This document shows, in pieces, positions 19,747-29,487 of a DNA stretch of 63,576 nucleotides. The notes under the pieces were generated by a model, which did no database searches, was not told the origin of the DNA, and was given only the letters and a program-made list of their open reading frames with translations. Made by a program: the position numbers and the translations under genes. How positions within the stretch are numbered: position 1 is the stretch's first letter; each line of letters begins with the position of its first letter. The DNA comes from Asparagopsis taxiformis (Eukaryota; Rhodophyta; Florideophyceae; Bonnemaisoniales; Bonnemaisoniaceae), in contig JALQPE010000359.1 of the NCBI GenBank assembly GCA_030407315.1, positions 1 to 63,576 of the forward strand, read 5' to 3'.

Positions 19747-22700
19747 CGCTACCTGACGACACACCTCAACATCTACGCTATCTTCGCTTCATCACGAACC
19801 GATCTATCTCACTATCCGCATCTTCCGATCCATCTCATAACATGACTGACAACACCTCACCGCCCACCGACTCCCCCACCATCAGCTTTCCTGCACTGAC
19901 CACGCTCATCCCCGAAAATCCCAATCCGTGGTTTGCTACTCTTCACGCTACCGCCACCGCCCACGGCGTATCCATACATTTAACATCCGACACGTCCCTA
20001 CAGGACAACAATTCTCATTACCGTACTCAGCACGCCCTCACAGCCCTCATTATATCATCACTCCCAGCCACCGTCGCCACGAGAGCGGTGAAGCGCAACA
20101 TGTCCTCCAATACACCCTTCCAACTTCTCCAGCGCATCGAAGAAGAAATCGCCACCAACACACCCGCCGATCACCAATCCCTCCGCAGAGAAGCTGAGTC
20201 TATCCGCTTCCTCGACCACACCACCATCAACGACTACATATCCACTCATGCATCCCTCCGCGACCGCATGATATCAGCGAACTACCCACTCATAAACGAC
20301 GAAGCAACCAACGTCGACCTCATGCTCACAGGGCTGAAACATTCCTGCAAAGGCATAGAAATGGGAAAGCTCCTAGCCGGAAACACCCCAAGATCCATCA
20401 AAGAATTCTCCCTACGCATGCACAACCTTCAAGACTTCATTCAGCTTGAAGAAGCACCCCACTCCATAACCACCCCGCGCAAATACTCCCACCCCTTCTA
20501 CGACTCTCTGCCCACACCACGCGATAGACGCAGAGCCGGACCAGCACCCCGCCATCCGTGCTCTTATCACACCTCACTAGGGTTCAAACCGCTACACTCC
20601 GACTCACAATGCCGCCACCCCCACCACCCAAAGAATGAATCACGAAGCCCCCCTAATCGCCCCAGAAACCTCACCAAACATGGCAACCACGCGAAGAGTG
20701 CCCGCTTCACCCCCACCACAAACCAAGAGATAGAACCACTGCCAACCACGCACCACACAAGCGACGGTACGTTCATACTCGACTCAGGAGCTCAACCTTC
20801 CCACGTCACCGACCCCACAACAGCAATGCGTCCTATCCGGAAACATTCCACTTCTGTCACAGCAGCTAACCAAGTCTTCTCTTGCACCCACAGAGGAGTC
20901 CTCCACCTAAAATCCCCATTAGCACACATTTCCATACCAGCCGTGGCCAACCCATCCATCTCTCCGAACCTCCTATCTGTTCACGATCTCGCACAAGAAT
21001 ACGGAGAAGTCACATTCACACCCTCACGCGCTTTCGTCATCAACAACAAGCATCCCACAAAACCCCGCATCATGTTGACTGCAGAATGGCGCGACAACAT
21101 GTACTGTGTCCGCGACACAAAAATAGTCACTGAGCCCGAACCAACACATAAAGAAACCCCCACACCACTCCCTGCAAAAGGCGCGCGCTGTATCCCCACC
21201 TCACGCAAACCAACCACAAAAACCGTCCCGAAACCCAACCAAAGGCAACCTCGCCCCAAACCACCAACAAACCCTTCCAGGCCACCACCACGACCCATCT
21301 CCAATCCGACTACACCTTCCCCACGTACAATCACCCACAGACACACCCCACCCATTCCCACAACACTCCAACAAACCCACAACCCCGCCTCGACCAAACC
21401 GCCGACAGCAAAGGCGAAAGAGGCACTAGAATGGCACCTCAAACTTAATCACGCACCAACCAAGCGCATATCAGCAATGTCCAAATCCAATAGCCTCCCC
21501 ATACTCCCGAGCGACATAACGGAGACACCAACCACATGCTCCGCATGCGCGCCGGCGAAGCAATCCATACGCCCGCACCATCGAACCTCCCACAGCTACT
21601 CCCCTGGAGAATTCATTAGCTCTGACATTTGCGGTCCGATCTCACCCAAATCCATAGATGGCAACTCCTACTTCGTTACCTTCATTGACGCCGCCACAAG
21701 ATTCCTCATAGTCGACTACCTTCCGTCACGAGCCGCCGTATCCACATCAATCCCCAAAACCATCAATCAAGTCTGCACACATCACGATCGCCCACCGCGC
21801 CACTTTCGCTCCGACAACGCCAAAGAATTCACTCAAACATCCATCCAAGACTACTTTCACCAGCTAGGCACCATATTCTCAACCACAGTCCCATACCAAC
21901 CGCAAGAAAACTCAATCGCCGAACGAGTAAACCGCACCACCATGGAAGCCGCTCGAGCGAACCTACTCCACTCCGGGCTCCCCAACCCGTACTGGGAATA
22001 TGCACACAAAGACGCCGTATTCAAACAAAATATGCTCTCCCACAAGGGCACAGGCACCACACCCTACGAACAATGGCACGCCACCCGCCCACAACCCGCG
22101 CGCCTCTTCATATTTGGACAGATCGGCACTATCCCCCTACACAAACGGAGCTCAAAACTCAGCTCCAGAGCACTCCCCGCACGATACCTCTTCGGAACAT
22201 CCATGAGCCACATCTGCGTAGAAAGCTTCCCACCCCGACGACTCCACATCGTACGTGCCACCGACTTCAAGCCCTATTTCCACACAACCGACCCACTCCA
22301 AACCACAAACGCCGCATTCCATGTCACTTCTCTCGACATACCCAAACAAATCACTCCAAACACCCCAGCACCATCCTCTACCAGCCATGCCCGCATGTAC
22401 CCCGACGCCGACGAATGGTCAGCGGCCCACGACAACGAACTTGAAACCATAGATGCCACAAAAACAATATCTTGGGTACCCTCATCATCAGTTCCTAAAC
22501 GAACACGCATAATCCCCCTCAAGATGGCGTACCGCTACAAACGACACGCTGACGGCAGCATCGAACGCCGCAAAGCCCGAATAACCGTCCGCGGAGACCG
22601 CATGATCCCCGGAATACACTACAACCCCCTCCATACTTCCACGCACATGGCGGAACGCACGACAATCAGACTCCTTTTCGCTCTTACTGCCGCATACAAC

Positions 22701-24032
22701 CTCCACATTGAAGCCTTCGACATCAAATCCGCTTACATACACGAATTATACGATCCGTCACACACCGTGTACGTAAAACAACCTCCGCGCTTCAACGGCG
22801 AACTGAAACACAAAGACAAAACAGGGATCCTCATCCGCAATCTCTACGGCACCCCACCGGCAGCCCACATCTACTCCACTGCCCTCTTCCGCTTCCTCAA
22901 ATCCTGTGGATACACTCCATCACACACTGACCCTACCCTTTTCTCCCACATCCACTCACCAACCAAATACATCCACTTCGCAATAAGCATGGATGACTTC
23001 CTAATCATATCCACCCACCAACAACTCATAGACAAACTCCACTCGGAATTTCGCCGCAAATACGACATCAAACGTATCGGAAAACCAACTCAACACCTCG
23101 GCTGGCACATCTCATATCGGCAACAGGACAGTGCCATCCACATTGGACAGCCACAACTCACGAAACACGCCCTTGAACGAGCTGGCATGCACGAATGTAA
23201 CCCCACCCAAACACCTTACCCAGAGCCGCTAGATGACTCTCACACCCCTCAACCGCTCACATCAACTGAATCCACCAAGTTCCGATCTATTATTGGCGAA
23301 CTACGATACATCGCCGACAGCACAAGGCCAGACATCCACCTCTCAGTCAACAGACTGGCTGCAAACATGGCTGCACCCTCTTCTACTGACCAAAGCCACC
23401 TCAAGCGAGTCCTACGCTACCTCCGCGAAACGCCAACCCACGGCCTCACTTTCCTCCCCGTCTCTGACCCATCAAAGCACCACCTCCACTCATTCGTTGA
23501 TGCAGACCACGCCAATGGCAGCGATCGAAAATCCACCACAGGAACTGTCCATACCTTCAACAACACACCCATATTCTGGTCATCCAAGAAACAGTCCACC
23601 GTCGCGCTATCCACTTGCGCAGCAGAATATATAGCTGCCTCCCACGCCTCAGAACAAACAATGTGGCTCCGCCGACTACTATCCACATTCCAACCTATCA
23701 CCACATCGACCATACTACACATTGACAACATGGCAGCCGTCAAAATTGCGCTCAACAAAACACCAACAAAACGCAAACGCTACATTGATATCCGACATCA
23801 CCACATTATCGACCTCATCGAACGCAACGAACTAACTGTACAACACATCCCTGGACACCTCACCCCAGCCGACATCTTCACCAAACCAGTCCATCGCCGG
23901 AAACTAACATCCATACGCAATTCCATTAACATCCTCCCTCAACTTTCCACCTCGCATTGCAGTGAGCCGGGGGCCTGTGAAGACAAATCTCGTCTCCTCA
24001 CCGCAATGCACCCATTAACAATTAACACATAG
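19737..24032 (+). CDS. Copia-2 gag-pol polyprotein
   Basis: The 1431-residue frame is uninterrupted. A gag-like N-terminal part is followed near residue 275 by a Cys/His cluster (CSYHTSLGFKPLHSDSQC) that may replace the usual zinc knuckle. The protease active site FILDSGAQPSHV is near residue 349. The integrase zinc site runs from WHLKLNH (about 565) to CSAC (about 601). The core residues are D in SSDICGP (about 631), D in RSDNAKEF (about 693) and E in PQENSIAERVN (about 723). RT has MAYRYKRHADG, FDIKSAY and the catalytic strand ISMDDFLI (about 1085), in which SMDD replaces YVDD. RNase H has SFVDADHANG and STCAAEYIA. The last 18 codons read into the 3' LTR. The coding strand is strikingly rich in A and C. 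Confidence 0.95.
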   Translation: MVPSLPDDTPQHLRYLRFITNRSISLSASSDPSHNMTDNTSPPTDSPTISFPALTTLIPENPNPWFATLHATATAHGVSIHLTSDTSLQDNNSHYRTQHALTALIISSLPATVATRAVKRNMSSNTPFQLLQRIEEEIATNTPADHQSLRREAESIRFLDHTTINDYISTHASLRDRMISANYPLINDEATNVDLMLTGLKHSCKGIEMGKLLAGNTPRSIKEFSLRMHNLQDFIQLEEAPHSITTPRKYSHPFYDSLPTPRDRRRAGPAPRHPCSYHTSLGFKPLHSDSQCRHPHHPKNESRSPPNRPRNLTKHGNHAKSARFTPTTNQEIEPLPTTHHTSDGTFILDSGAQPSHVTDPTTAMRPIRKHSTSVTAANQVFSCTHRGVLHLKSPLAHISIPAVANPSISPNLLSVHDLAQEYGEVTFTPSRAFVINNKHPTKPRIMLTAEWRDNMYCVRDTKIVTEPEPTHKETPTPLPAKGARCIPTSRKPTTKTVPKPNQRQPRPKPPTNPSRPPPRPISNPTTPSPRTITHRHTPPIPTTLQQTHNPASTKPPTAKAKEALEWHLKLNHAPTKRISAMSKSNSLPILPSDITETPTTCSACAPAKQSIRPHHRTSHSYSPGEFISSDICGPISPKSIDGNSYFVTFIDAATRFLIVDYLPSRAAVSTSIPKTINQVCTHHDRPPRHFRSDNAKEFTQTSIQDYFHQLGTIFSTTVPYQPQENSIAERVNRTTMEAARANLLHSGLPNPYWEYAHKDAVFKQNMLSHKGTGTTPYEQWHATRPQPARLFIFGQIGTIPLHKRSSKLSSRALPARYLFGTSMSHICVESFPPRRLHIVRATDFKPYFHTTDPLQTTNAAFHVTSLDIPKQITPNTPAPSSTSHARMYPDADEWSAAHDNELETIDATKTISWVPSSSVPKRTRIIPLKMAYRYKRHADGSIERRKARITVRGDRMIPGIHYNPLHTSTHMAERTTIRLLFALTAAYNLHIEAFDIKSAYIHELYDPSHTVYVKQPPRFNGELKHKDKTGILIRNLYGTPPAAHIYSTALFRFLKSCGYTPSHTDPTLFSHIHSPTKYIHFAISMDDFLIISTHQQLIDKLHSEFRRKYDIKRIGKPTQHLGWHISYRQQDSAIHIGQPQLTKHALERAGMHECNPTQTPYPEPLDDSHTPQPLTSTESTKFRSIIGELRYIADSTRPDIHLSVNRLAANMAAPSSTDQSHLKRVLRYLRETPTHGLTFLPVSDPSKHHLHSFVDADHANGSDRKSTTGTVHTFNNTPIFWSSKKQSTVALSTCAAEYIAASHASEQTMWLRRLLSTFQPITTSTILHIDNMAAVKIALNKTPTKRKRYIDIRHHHIIDLIERNELTVQHIPGHLTPADIFTKPVHRRKLTSIRNSINILPQLSTSHCSEPGACEDKSRLLTAMHPLTINT

Positions 24033-24126
24033 AAATCTCAATTACAAATTAACTAATCCATCGATACTTATAGCTCCGACGCCGGATCAATAAACAGGGA
24101 GGGTATCGGACTCTCAAGACTTCACA
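23976..24126 (+). repeat. Copia-2 3' LTR
   Basis: 151 bases, identical to the 5' LTR except for one extra G (ACAGGGAGGG against ACAGGAGGG). It is preceded by the purine tract GAGCCGGGGGCC. Confidence 0.95.
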
Positions 24127-24131
24127 GAAAC

Positions 24132-24301
24132 TGACCCATCTTATGGGCCACCCTGAATGATATATGAGCCAATGAAAATGCCAAGTCTGGTGGACCAACC
24201 ATTCCGATTCGTTGTAGTCGCTGTGGTGGACAAAGCGTACTGATTGGCTGAATACGGTGGAACAACTCTAGTGTCGCGCCTCCTCACGTCTACACGCTCA
24301 G
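24132..24301 (+). pseudogene. Probable 5' end of the trypsin-like gene, cut off by Copia-3
   Basis: This 170-base strip lies between Copia-2 and Copia-3. If Copia-3 and one CTCAG copy are removed, it joins the trypsin-like gene at 40612. The last codons then read in frame (SSVAPPHVYTLRVDSAIPG) into the protease N-terminus. An in-frame stop lies about 60 bases upstream, so the true start is not visible. Confidence 0.4.
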
Positions 24302-24470
24302 TGTTGCTGAAGGAGTAGTCCCTTAACTCTTTACTACGTCGGCGGCGTCTGGTGGTGAACGTATAAATACTATTTTGTATTCTACTGTAATGTAGTGTAT
24401 GATCTGGGTGATCATCCGACACGAAGGATTACGGTAGCTTGACGCGAAAAGATGGATTGATCATCCGACA
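24302..24470 (-). repeat. Copia-3 3' LTR
   Basis: The 120 bases at 24302-24421 match the 5' LTR. A second TGTCGGATGATCA (minus strand, 24470-24458) lies 49 bases further in, next to the GC-rich sequence that normally precedes an LTR. The original LTR was therefore probably 169 bases, and the 5' copy lost 49 bases between the two 13-base repeats. Confidence 0.75.
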
Positions 24471-24487
24471 GTCGCCGCGCGTCATGA

Positions 24488-26300
24488 TTAAGTAAGCCGT
24501 AGTAATTTGACTTGTTGACGGTATTGTGCCGGCTTCAAGGCCTTTGTCAGAACGTCTGCAGCGTTGTTGGTAGATGGTATGTGTTGTAAGTCGATGCGGC
24601 TGCGTGCTATTTGTTCTTTGAGGTAATGGTACTTCACATCAATATGTTTGGATTTGGGCGTGGGATGTGGCGTGTTGGCTGTTATGACTGCTCCGGCGTT
24701 ATCCATGAAGAGCGGAGTAGGTTTTTGTTCTGGGTGTTGTAGATCGGCGAGTAGATGGCGAATACATATGACGTGCTGGGCGGTGTGATAGCCCGCGACG
24801 TATTCCGCAGCCCAAGTGCTTGGTGCTACGAATTTCTGCCTTTTTGACTGCCATGCAATGGGGACGTCGTTGTACATAATTACCGTGCCGGACGTTGATC
24901 GTCGAGTAGATTCACAAGTGGCAAAGTCGCTGTCGGAGAATGCCTTAAGCGAGCTTTGGAATTGTGTTCGGTAGTGGAGGCCTTGATTAGGCGTGTCCTT
25001 GAGGTATCTGAGGACTCGGAGTCCCGCTTGCCAGTGGAGTTTGGTCGGGTTGTGGCTATAGCGGCCGAGGAATCCCGTGATATAGGAGATGTCTGGACGT
25101 GTGGAATCGGCCAGATAGCGAAGACTACCTACGAGTGACGTGTAGTTAAACTTGCTTGTGTCGAGTGGTTCGCTCAAGTGTTTTGTGGTATTGAGTATAT
25201 CGGAGGCGACAGGAGAACTTGCTGGTTTTGCACCTGTGAGTCCAAAGCTTTGGAGCAGCGTTGCAATGTATGCGGGTTGACTGACGTGAATGCCGGTATT
25301 GTCGCGATTAACTTTCCATCCGAGGATGTGTTTGACAGGTCCGAGGTCTTTGATGACGTATTTGGACTCTAGTTGTTGCTTGGCTGTTTCACGCAGCCGG
25401 GAGCAATTGGATACCACTAGAAAGTCATCAATTGTGATAACAAAAAAGACAAAGTTGTCTGGGTGTGTTTTGGATCGTAGGAGGAATGTGCAGCTTTCAC
25501 TGGATAAGCGTGTGAAGTTGTGCATTTCCAGGTGCTGTGATAATCCACGTGTGAATGTGCTGCACGCTTGTTTGGCACCGTACATATTGCCAGTCACTTT
25601 GCAGATGTGACCGGGATACTTGTAGGTGCCGTCAAAGCGTTGTGGCTGGTGTATGTAAAGTGGCTTGTCGGTTCCAAACGTCTCATGTAAAAAGGCTGAT
25701 TCTATGTCCCAATGGTGTACCTCATAATTGTGTGCAGCGGAAATGGCGAGTGCAAGTCGGATTGCATCTCTGTCTGCAACTGGGGATGTGATTGTGTCCG
25801 GATCATAGTGCTCGTGAGGTTTCTGTAAGTCGCCGCGAAGGTTACACCTGGTTTTGCGGGAGATGGGATACCGTTGCCGTCCACTTTGGTTTTAAGAACC
25901 ATTTTGACCGGTAGAAGTTTTGTGTTAGGTGGCAGTTGTGTATGTGGAATGTATGTGAGCGTGCCGCGGCGTTCTAGTGAGTCCAATTCCGCGTTCCAGG
26001 AGATGGCCCATTCATCTGCGTCCGGTGCCTTTCTGGCCGCTGACAGCGTTTTGGGATGGCTGAACGAGGTAGTTGGGGGTAGGGTGTGGGTTGTAGTAGG
26101 TGCAAGGGCAGGTGCAGCTTGGGTAGTGTGGTATGTGACGTATGGATCTGTATTGGGATCATACCTTTTGAAGTCTGCTATGCGACAGCGGCTAATTTTG
26201 CCCGTTTTAGGATCATAGAGATGATAATGGTGAGAGTCGAGACGGCCTACGTAATGTAGGAGTTGTGCGCGAGGCTCAAGTTTTGGTCGTGGTTTGCGGT
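24488..26300 (-). pseudogene. Copia-3 integrase end, RT and RNase H
   Basis: From 26300 the frame gives the end of integrase and the spacer (PKLEPRAQLLHYVGRLDSHH, KAPDADEWAISWNAELDSLE). RT follows with VKMVLKTKVDGNG. Near 25865 the frame must change by one base to continue RKTRCNLRGDLQKPHEHYDP, HHWDIESAFLHETF and then GNMYGAKQACSTF. The catalytic strand is VITIDDFLVVSN (TIDD). RNase H shows KAFSDSDFATCESTRRSTSG, WAAEYVAGYHTAQHV and FMDNAGAV. It ends ADVLTKALKPAQYRQQVKLL with a stop just before the 3' LTR. The single frameshift is the only lesion I see in this half and could be a sequencing error. Confidence 0.85.
26296..26300. other. Gypsy-1 target-site duplication, left
   Basis: GCGGT here and at 37379-37383 flank Gypsy-1. 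Confidence 0.9.
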
Positions 26301-26961
26301 TGTAGTATACGTGGCAATTCCGAAATTGCAAATATTTACGTTTTTCCGCGGAATTCGAATCTCGGCGGACACGACCGGCGACAGCAATGCACGAACATTG
26401 CTGGCGCATGCGCGCGCGCAACCGGCACACGTGTGCAACGAACGTACTGGCAACGGCCAACGGACCAACGGGTCCCTACGTGTGACCCACAAGGTCCTTT
26501 CCCATTCGGGGACGTTACGCGCAGTGTTTACACTGTAAAGCGATGCCATCGTGGCCATATAGGTATTGGCATCGTGCCGGGAGGGAAAGGGGACAAGACA
26601 ACGATCGAGCAACGGCTCTAGTCTACGACTGACTTCTACGTTTTACGTTTACGTTTTGCCTAACGAGGCTTCGTCTCCGTCGAGCTGCGTACTCCCTACC
26701 CATCGCCGCACGTAAGGCTGATTGCGTGTAGTGCCTCCGGGCTTGGTTGAGAGCGCCTCCGGTGACGTACCACCTCGTTTGCTAACGTAATCCTCGCGTG
26801 GATTGTTGCGTCGTGACGCTCGTGTCTACTCGCTAACCTATCTCTACCTTCTACCTAACATACAGTCAAAACACCAGCGGGTGGACTGCTCGTTTCGTTT
26901 CGTAAGGACAGCGTGTCCACTGGCTCGTACCAGCTACTTCTAGAACTAACGTTGTTCCACA
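26301..26961 (+). repeat. Gypsy-1 5' LTR
   Basis: 661 bases, TGTAGTATACGTGG...GTTGTTCCACA. The next bases, CTGGTCTCTCGACC, should hold the primer-binding site; I could not assign a tRNA. Confidence 0.95.
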
Positions 26962-27060
26962 CTGGTCTCTCGACCTAGAAGTTGCTACGAGCATAACGAC
27001 AACCAACGAGGTTGAGCTCTTTTACGTTAACGAAAAGCTACGTGCTACAGACGACGGTCT

Positions 27061-29463
27061 ATGAATTACGCTGTGTCGAATTCCAGCGCGTCGCCCAGGC
27101 AACCGTTGCCAACGTCAGCGGACGCCGAAGCCGACGTGGCCTTGTCAGCAGAAGCGATCTTCGCGACTGATCGATCTATCCCGCCGGATATCGAGGCGAT
27201 CGGCCAGCTACCACGTACGGTAAGCCCGTTTGAGTCCGTGAGTATGGACCCCGCAACGCGCGGTCAGCTCAACGAAGGGAACGTGACTCCCACGGCACTA
27301 CGTGTAGTGTACGAAGACCTTCGAGGTCACATCGAAAGGGCGAGCGACGCGGCCGTCGACGAAGCCGTAAGGCAGAGACTCGGAGTCTCGGAGCGCGAAG
27401 CTCGTGCGTTACGTGAACGCTCAGCGACCCTCGAACGGGAAAACGAAGATTTACGAAACCGCCTCTCCGCCGTGGAGGGAAGACTCGACTCGTTTGTCGT
27501 AGTATTCAACGAAATCGTCGCCGGACGTTCCGCTCCGCCGAGCGGAAGCGATCCGAATTACGAAGGCTCGCGCGCCTATAACTCGCAATCCTCCCCGGCC
27601 GTTCCGGGAGGATACCCACCAACACCCGGTCCGACGACCCCGACAACGTACGGAAGGGGGGCGACAGTGCAACGAGCCATCGCCAACCCCAACGAGACGC
27701 CACGAAGGCAATTACGTTTTAACGATACGCCAGACCACGCGCGGTCGGCGGACGCAGCACGAGCTGCGCAATTCGATACGAGAGCTCCCCCGCCACGTGA
27801 GACGTACATTCCGTGGCTGGGTACGTTCGGCACGACGGACACGCGAGTCCACGAAAACGAACGTGCCGACGCGGTACGCTTACCAGGGAACGCCCTCGGA
27901 CCCGTTTGCCACGCGTTGGCAGAGCACACGACAATGCTCGACGCATTTGCGAACGTGGTGTCGTACCGCATGTACCGACTTAACGATGTACGTGAACATC
28001 TCTACGTGAACGAGAGTCAAAGCGTACATAAGCTCAAACGTGAGCTGGAGGGACTTTTCCCTACGTTAAAGCCGTTCTCCGGCCGGAATCCGATTACGTT
28101 ACTCGGATTCCTCGCCCAAATACGTGATGGGTTCAGCACACTCGGAGTGTGCGAGGGAGTGGCAGTACGTGCGCTGCACTTCTTCCTCGAAGGGGACGCC
28201 CGACGGTTCTACGATTCCCAGTGTACGACTGGTGTGATCACGACTGATCCGACGAAGAGGTTCTCGTGGCCTCACGTAATCAACGCGTTGATCAAACGAT
28301 ACCTGCAAGACGACGTGCTGCAGGAGGCCTACGAAAAGGTCACGATGATCACGCAGAGTCCTAACGAGGACGAGAATCAGTACGCTGATAGACTCGACAC
28401 CGCCACGCGGGCGTGTAACTACGTGTTTACGGATCGACTCCTCGTTCACCACTACGTACGTGGTTTGCTGCCCTCGACGCGGGCAGCAGTGACGGAACGA
28501 CTCCGGTCACTCCCCGAACGAGAGAGGAACGACCTCACCGTTGTGAGACGATTGGCGACGGCCGAAGGAACGACCTTCCGTGCACGTACGGCAGCTGTCG
28601 CGTCAGCCGCGAAACCGAAAGTGCGGTTTCCGGTGAAGCCTACGTTGGCTATTTCCGACCACGAGTCGAGGAAGTTCGCGGACTACGATGAGTCCGCGTA
28701 CTTACGTAATGAACGGGCTAACGAGCCCAGTTACCACGATGGTAACCCGAACATCCCCGCGAGGGACGACGACGACGTGTCGCTCGCTGCGGTTCACGTT
28801 GCCGAGAATTTGGAGGCGATCCTCTTCACGAACGGGCCGCCGCCCAACGATACGAAAACGGCAAACGAAAAGCCGGACGAGCTCGAAGCTCGATTGAACC
28901 GTCCATGCGAGGACGTGCCGAAGCTCACGAGCGAGCAGACGCAATTGGCGCACTCCGTAATCCCGAATGATTACTGGACGCTGTCGTGTTGGTCATGCCG
29001 CGAAGATGGCCACTCGACGTTTACGTGTCCGCGTCTGACGCCAGATCAACGGATCTTTTTCGCGTACAAGTACTACCTCTTCCACGTGAAGAGCAACCCA
29101 CGTCAGGCTGAGTACTTCCGCCAACGAATGGCTAAACGTAACCAGGAACGACCTGGCGAGCGAGGGAACGTGACCCCGCGGAGGTACGGCACGCCGCCTA
29201 CGATACTCCGAAACCCCAATCGTGACGGGGGAAGGCCCTTCGACAGGCGCCGCGGCGATTTTCGTAATGACCGACGTGACCCCCGCCCGTGGGCGAACGA
29301 ACGAAATGGCCAGCGTAATGGCCGCAGCGGAGTCTACGTGACGACCTCCGCTGACGAAACACCACTCGAGGTGGAAACGAGTCACGATGACGAACGAGCT
29401 TCGTGGGCTCACGACGACAACGTGTCGAACGGCCCCGCGCCGGGAAACGACCAGGCGATGTAG
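27061..29463 (+). CDS. gag: Gypsy-1 gag protein
   Basis: 800 residues from the first ATG after the LTR. A predicted coiled coil spans residues about 100-150 (SEREARALRERSATLERENE). A retrotransposon gag domain follows around residues 320-500 (FPTLKPFSGRNPITLLGFLA, KRFSWPHVINALIKRYLQDD, NEDENQYADRLDTATRACN). A classical CX2CX4HX4C zinc knuckle, CWSCREDGHSTFTC, is near residue 643. An Arg/Asn-rich, probably RNA-binding tail follows. Gag should form the virus-like particle and package the RNA. It ends at TAG 29461-29463, 13 bases beyond a frameshift signal. Confidence 0.95.
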   Translation: MNYAVSNSSASPRQPLPTSADAEADVALSAEAIFATDRSIPPDIEAIGQLPRTVSPFESVSMDPATRGQLNEGNVTPTALRVVYEDLRGHIERASDAAVDEAVRQRLGVSEREARALRERSATLERENEDLRNRLSAVEGRLDSFVVVFNEIVAGRSAPPSGSDPNYEGSRAYNSQSSPAVPGGYPPTPGPTTPTTYGRGATVQRAIANPNETPRRQLRFNDTPDHARSADAARAAQFDTRAPPPRETYIPWLGTFGTTDTRVHENERADAVRLPGNALGPVCHALAEHTTMLDAFANVVSYRMYRLNDVREHLYVNESQSVHKLKRELEGLFPTLKPFSGRNPITLLGFLAQIRDGFSTLGVCEGVAVRALHFFLEGDARRFYDSQCTTGVITTDPTKRFSWPHVINALIKRYLQDDVLQEAYEKVTMITQSPNEDENQYADRLDTATRACNYVFTDRLLVHHYVRGLLPSTRAAVTERLRSLPERERNDLTVVRRLATAEGTTFRARTAAVASAAKPKVRFPVKPTLAISDHESRKFADYDESAYLRNERANEPSYHDGNPNIPARDDDDVSLAAVHVAENLEAILFTNGPPPNDTKTANEKPDELEARLNRPCEDVPKLTSEQTQLAHSVIPNDYWTLSCWSCREDGHSTFTCPRLTPDQRIFFAYKYYLFHVKSNPRQAEYFRQRMAKRNQERPGERGNVTPRRYGTPPTILRNPNRDGGRPFDRRRGDFRNDRRDPRPWANERNGQRNGRSGVYVTTSADETPLEVETSHDDERASWAHDDNVSNGPAPGNDQAM

Positions 29464-29487
29464 GTCACGAGCCACCCACATCGCCTG
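29442..29487 (+). promoter_or_regulatory. Gag-pol -1 ribosomal frameshift signal
   Basis: In the gag frame the sequence reads CCG GGA AAC, so GGGAAAC (29442-29448) is a canonical X XXY YYZ slippery heptamer in the right phase. Slipping back one base continues GKRPGDVGHEPPTSPEP in the pol frame. Three bases further CAGGCGATGT (29452-29461) pairs perfectly with ACATCGCCTG (29478-29487) around a 16-base loop. The gag stop sits within this hairpin. Confidence 0.8.

Larger units (their letters stand above)
19583..24126 (+). mobile_element. Copia-2: complete Ty1/copia retrotransposon
   Basis: Two 150/151-base LTRs flank a single intact polyprotein frame. The element is bounded by the 5-base target-site duplication GAAAC (19578-19582 and 24127-24131). 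The LTRs differ by one extra G in a G-run and by nothing else I could see, so the insertion is recent. A primer-binding site follows the 5' LTR and the purine-rich GAGCCGGGGGCC precedes the 3' LTR. All copia domains are present in the order protease, integrase, RT, RNase H. It looks competent for transposition. Confidence 0.95.

Noticed and set aside
26263..26621. Open frames in both strands at the Copia-3/Gypsy-1 junction, repeated at 36510-37037
   Set aside because: They lie in the Gypsy-1 LTRs and recur only because the LTR is duplicated.
27576..27971. Long antisense frames opposite Gypsy-1 gag and pol
   Set aside because: They are by-products of the ACG/CGT-rich codon use, with no independent motif.
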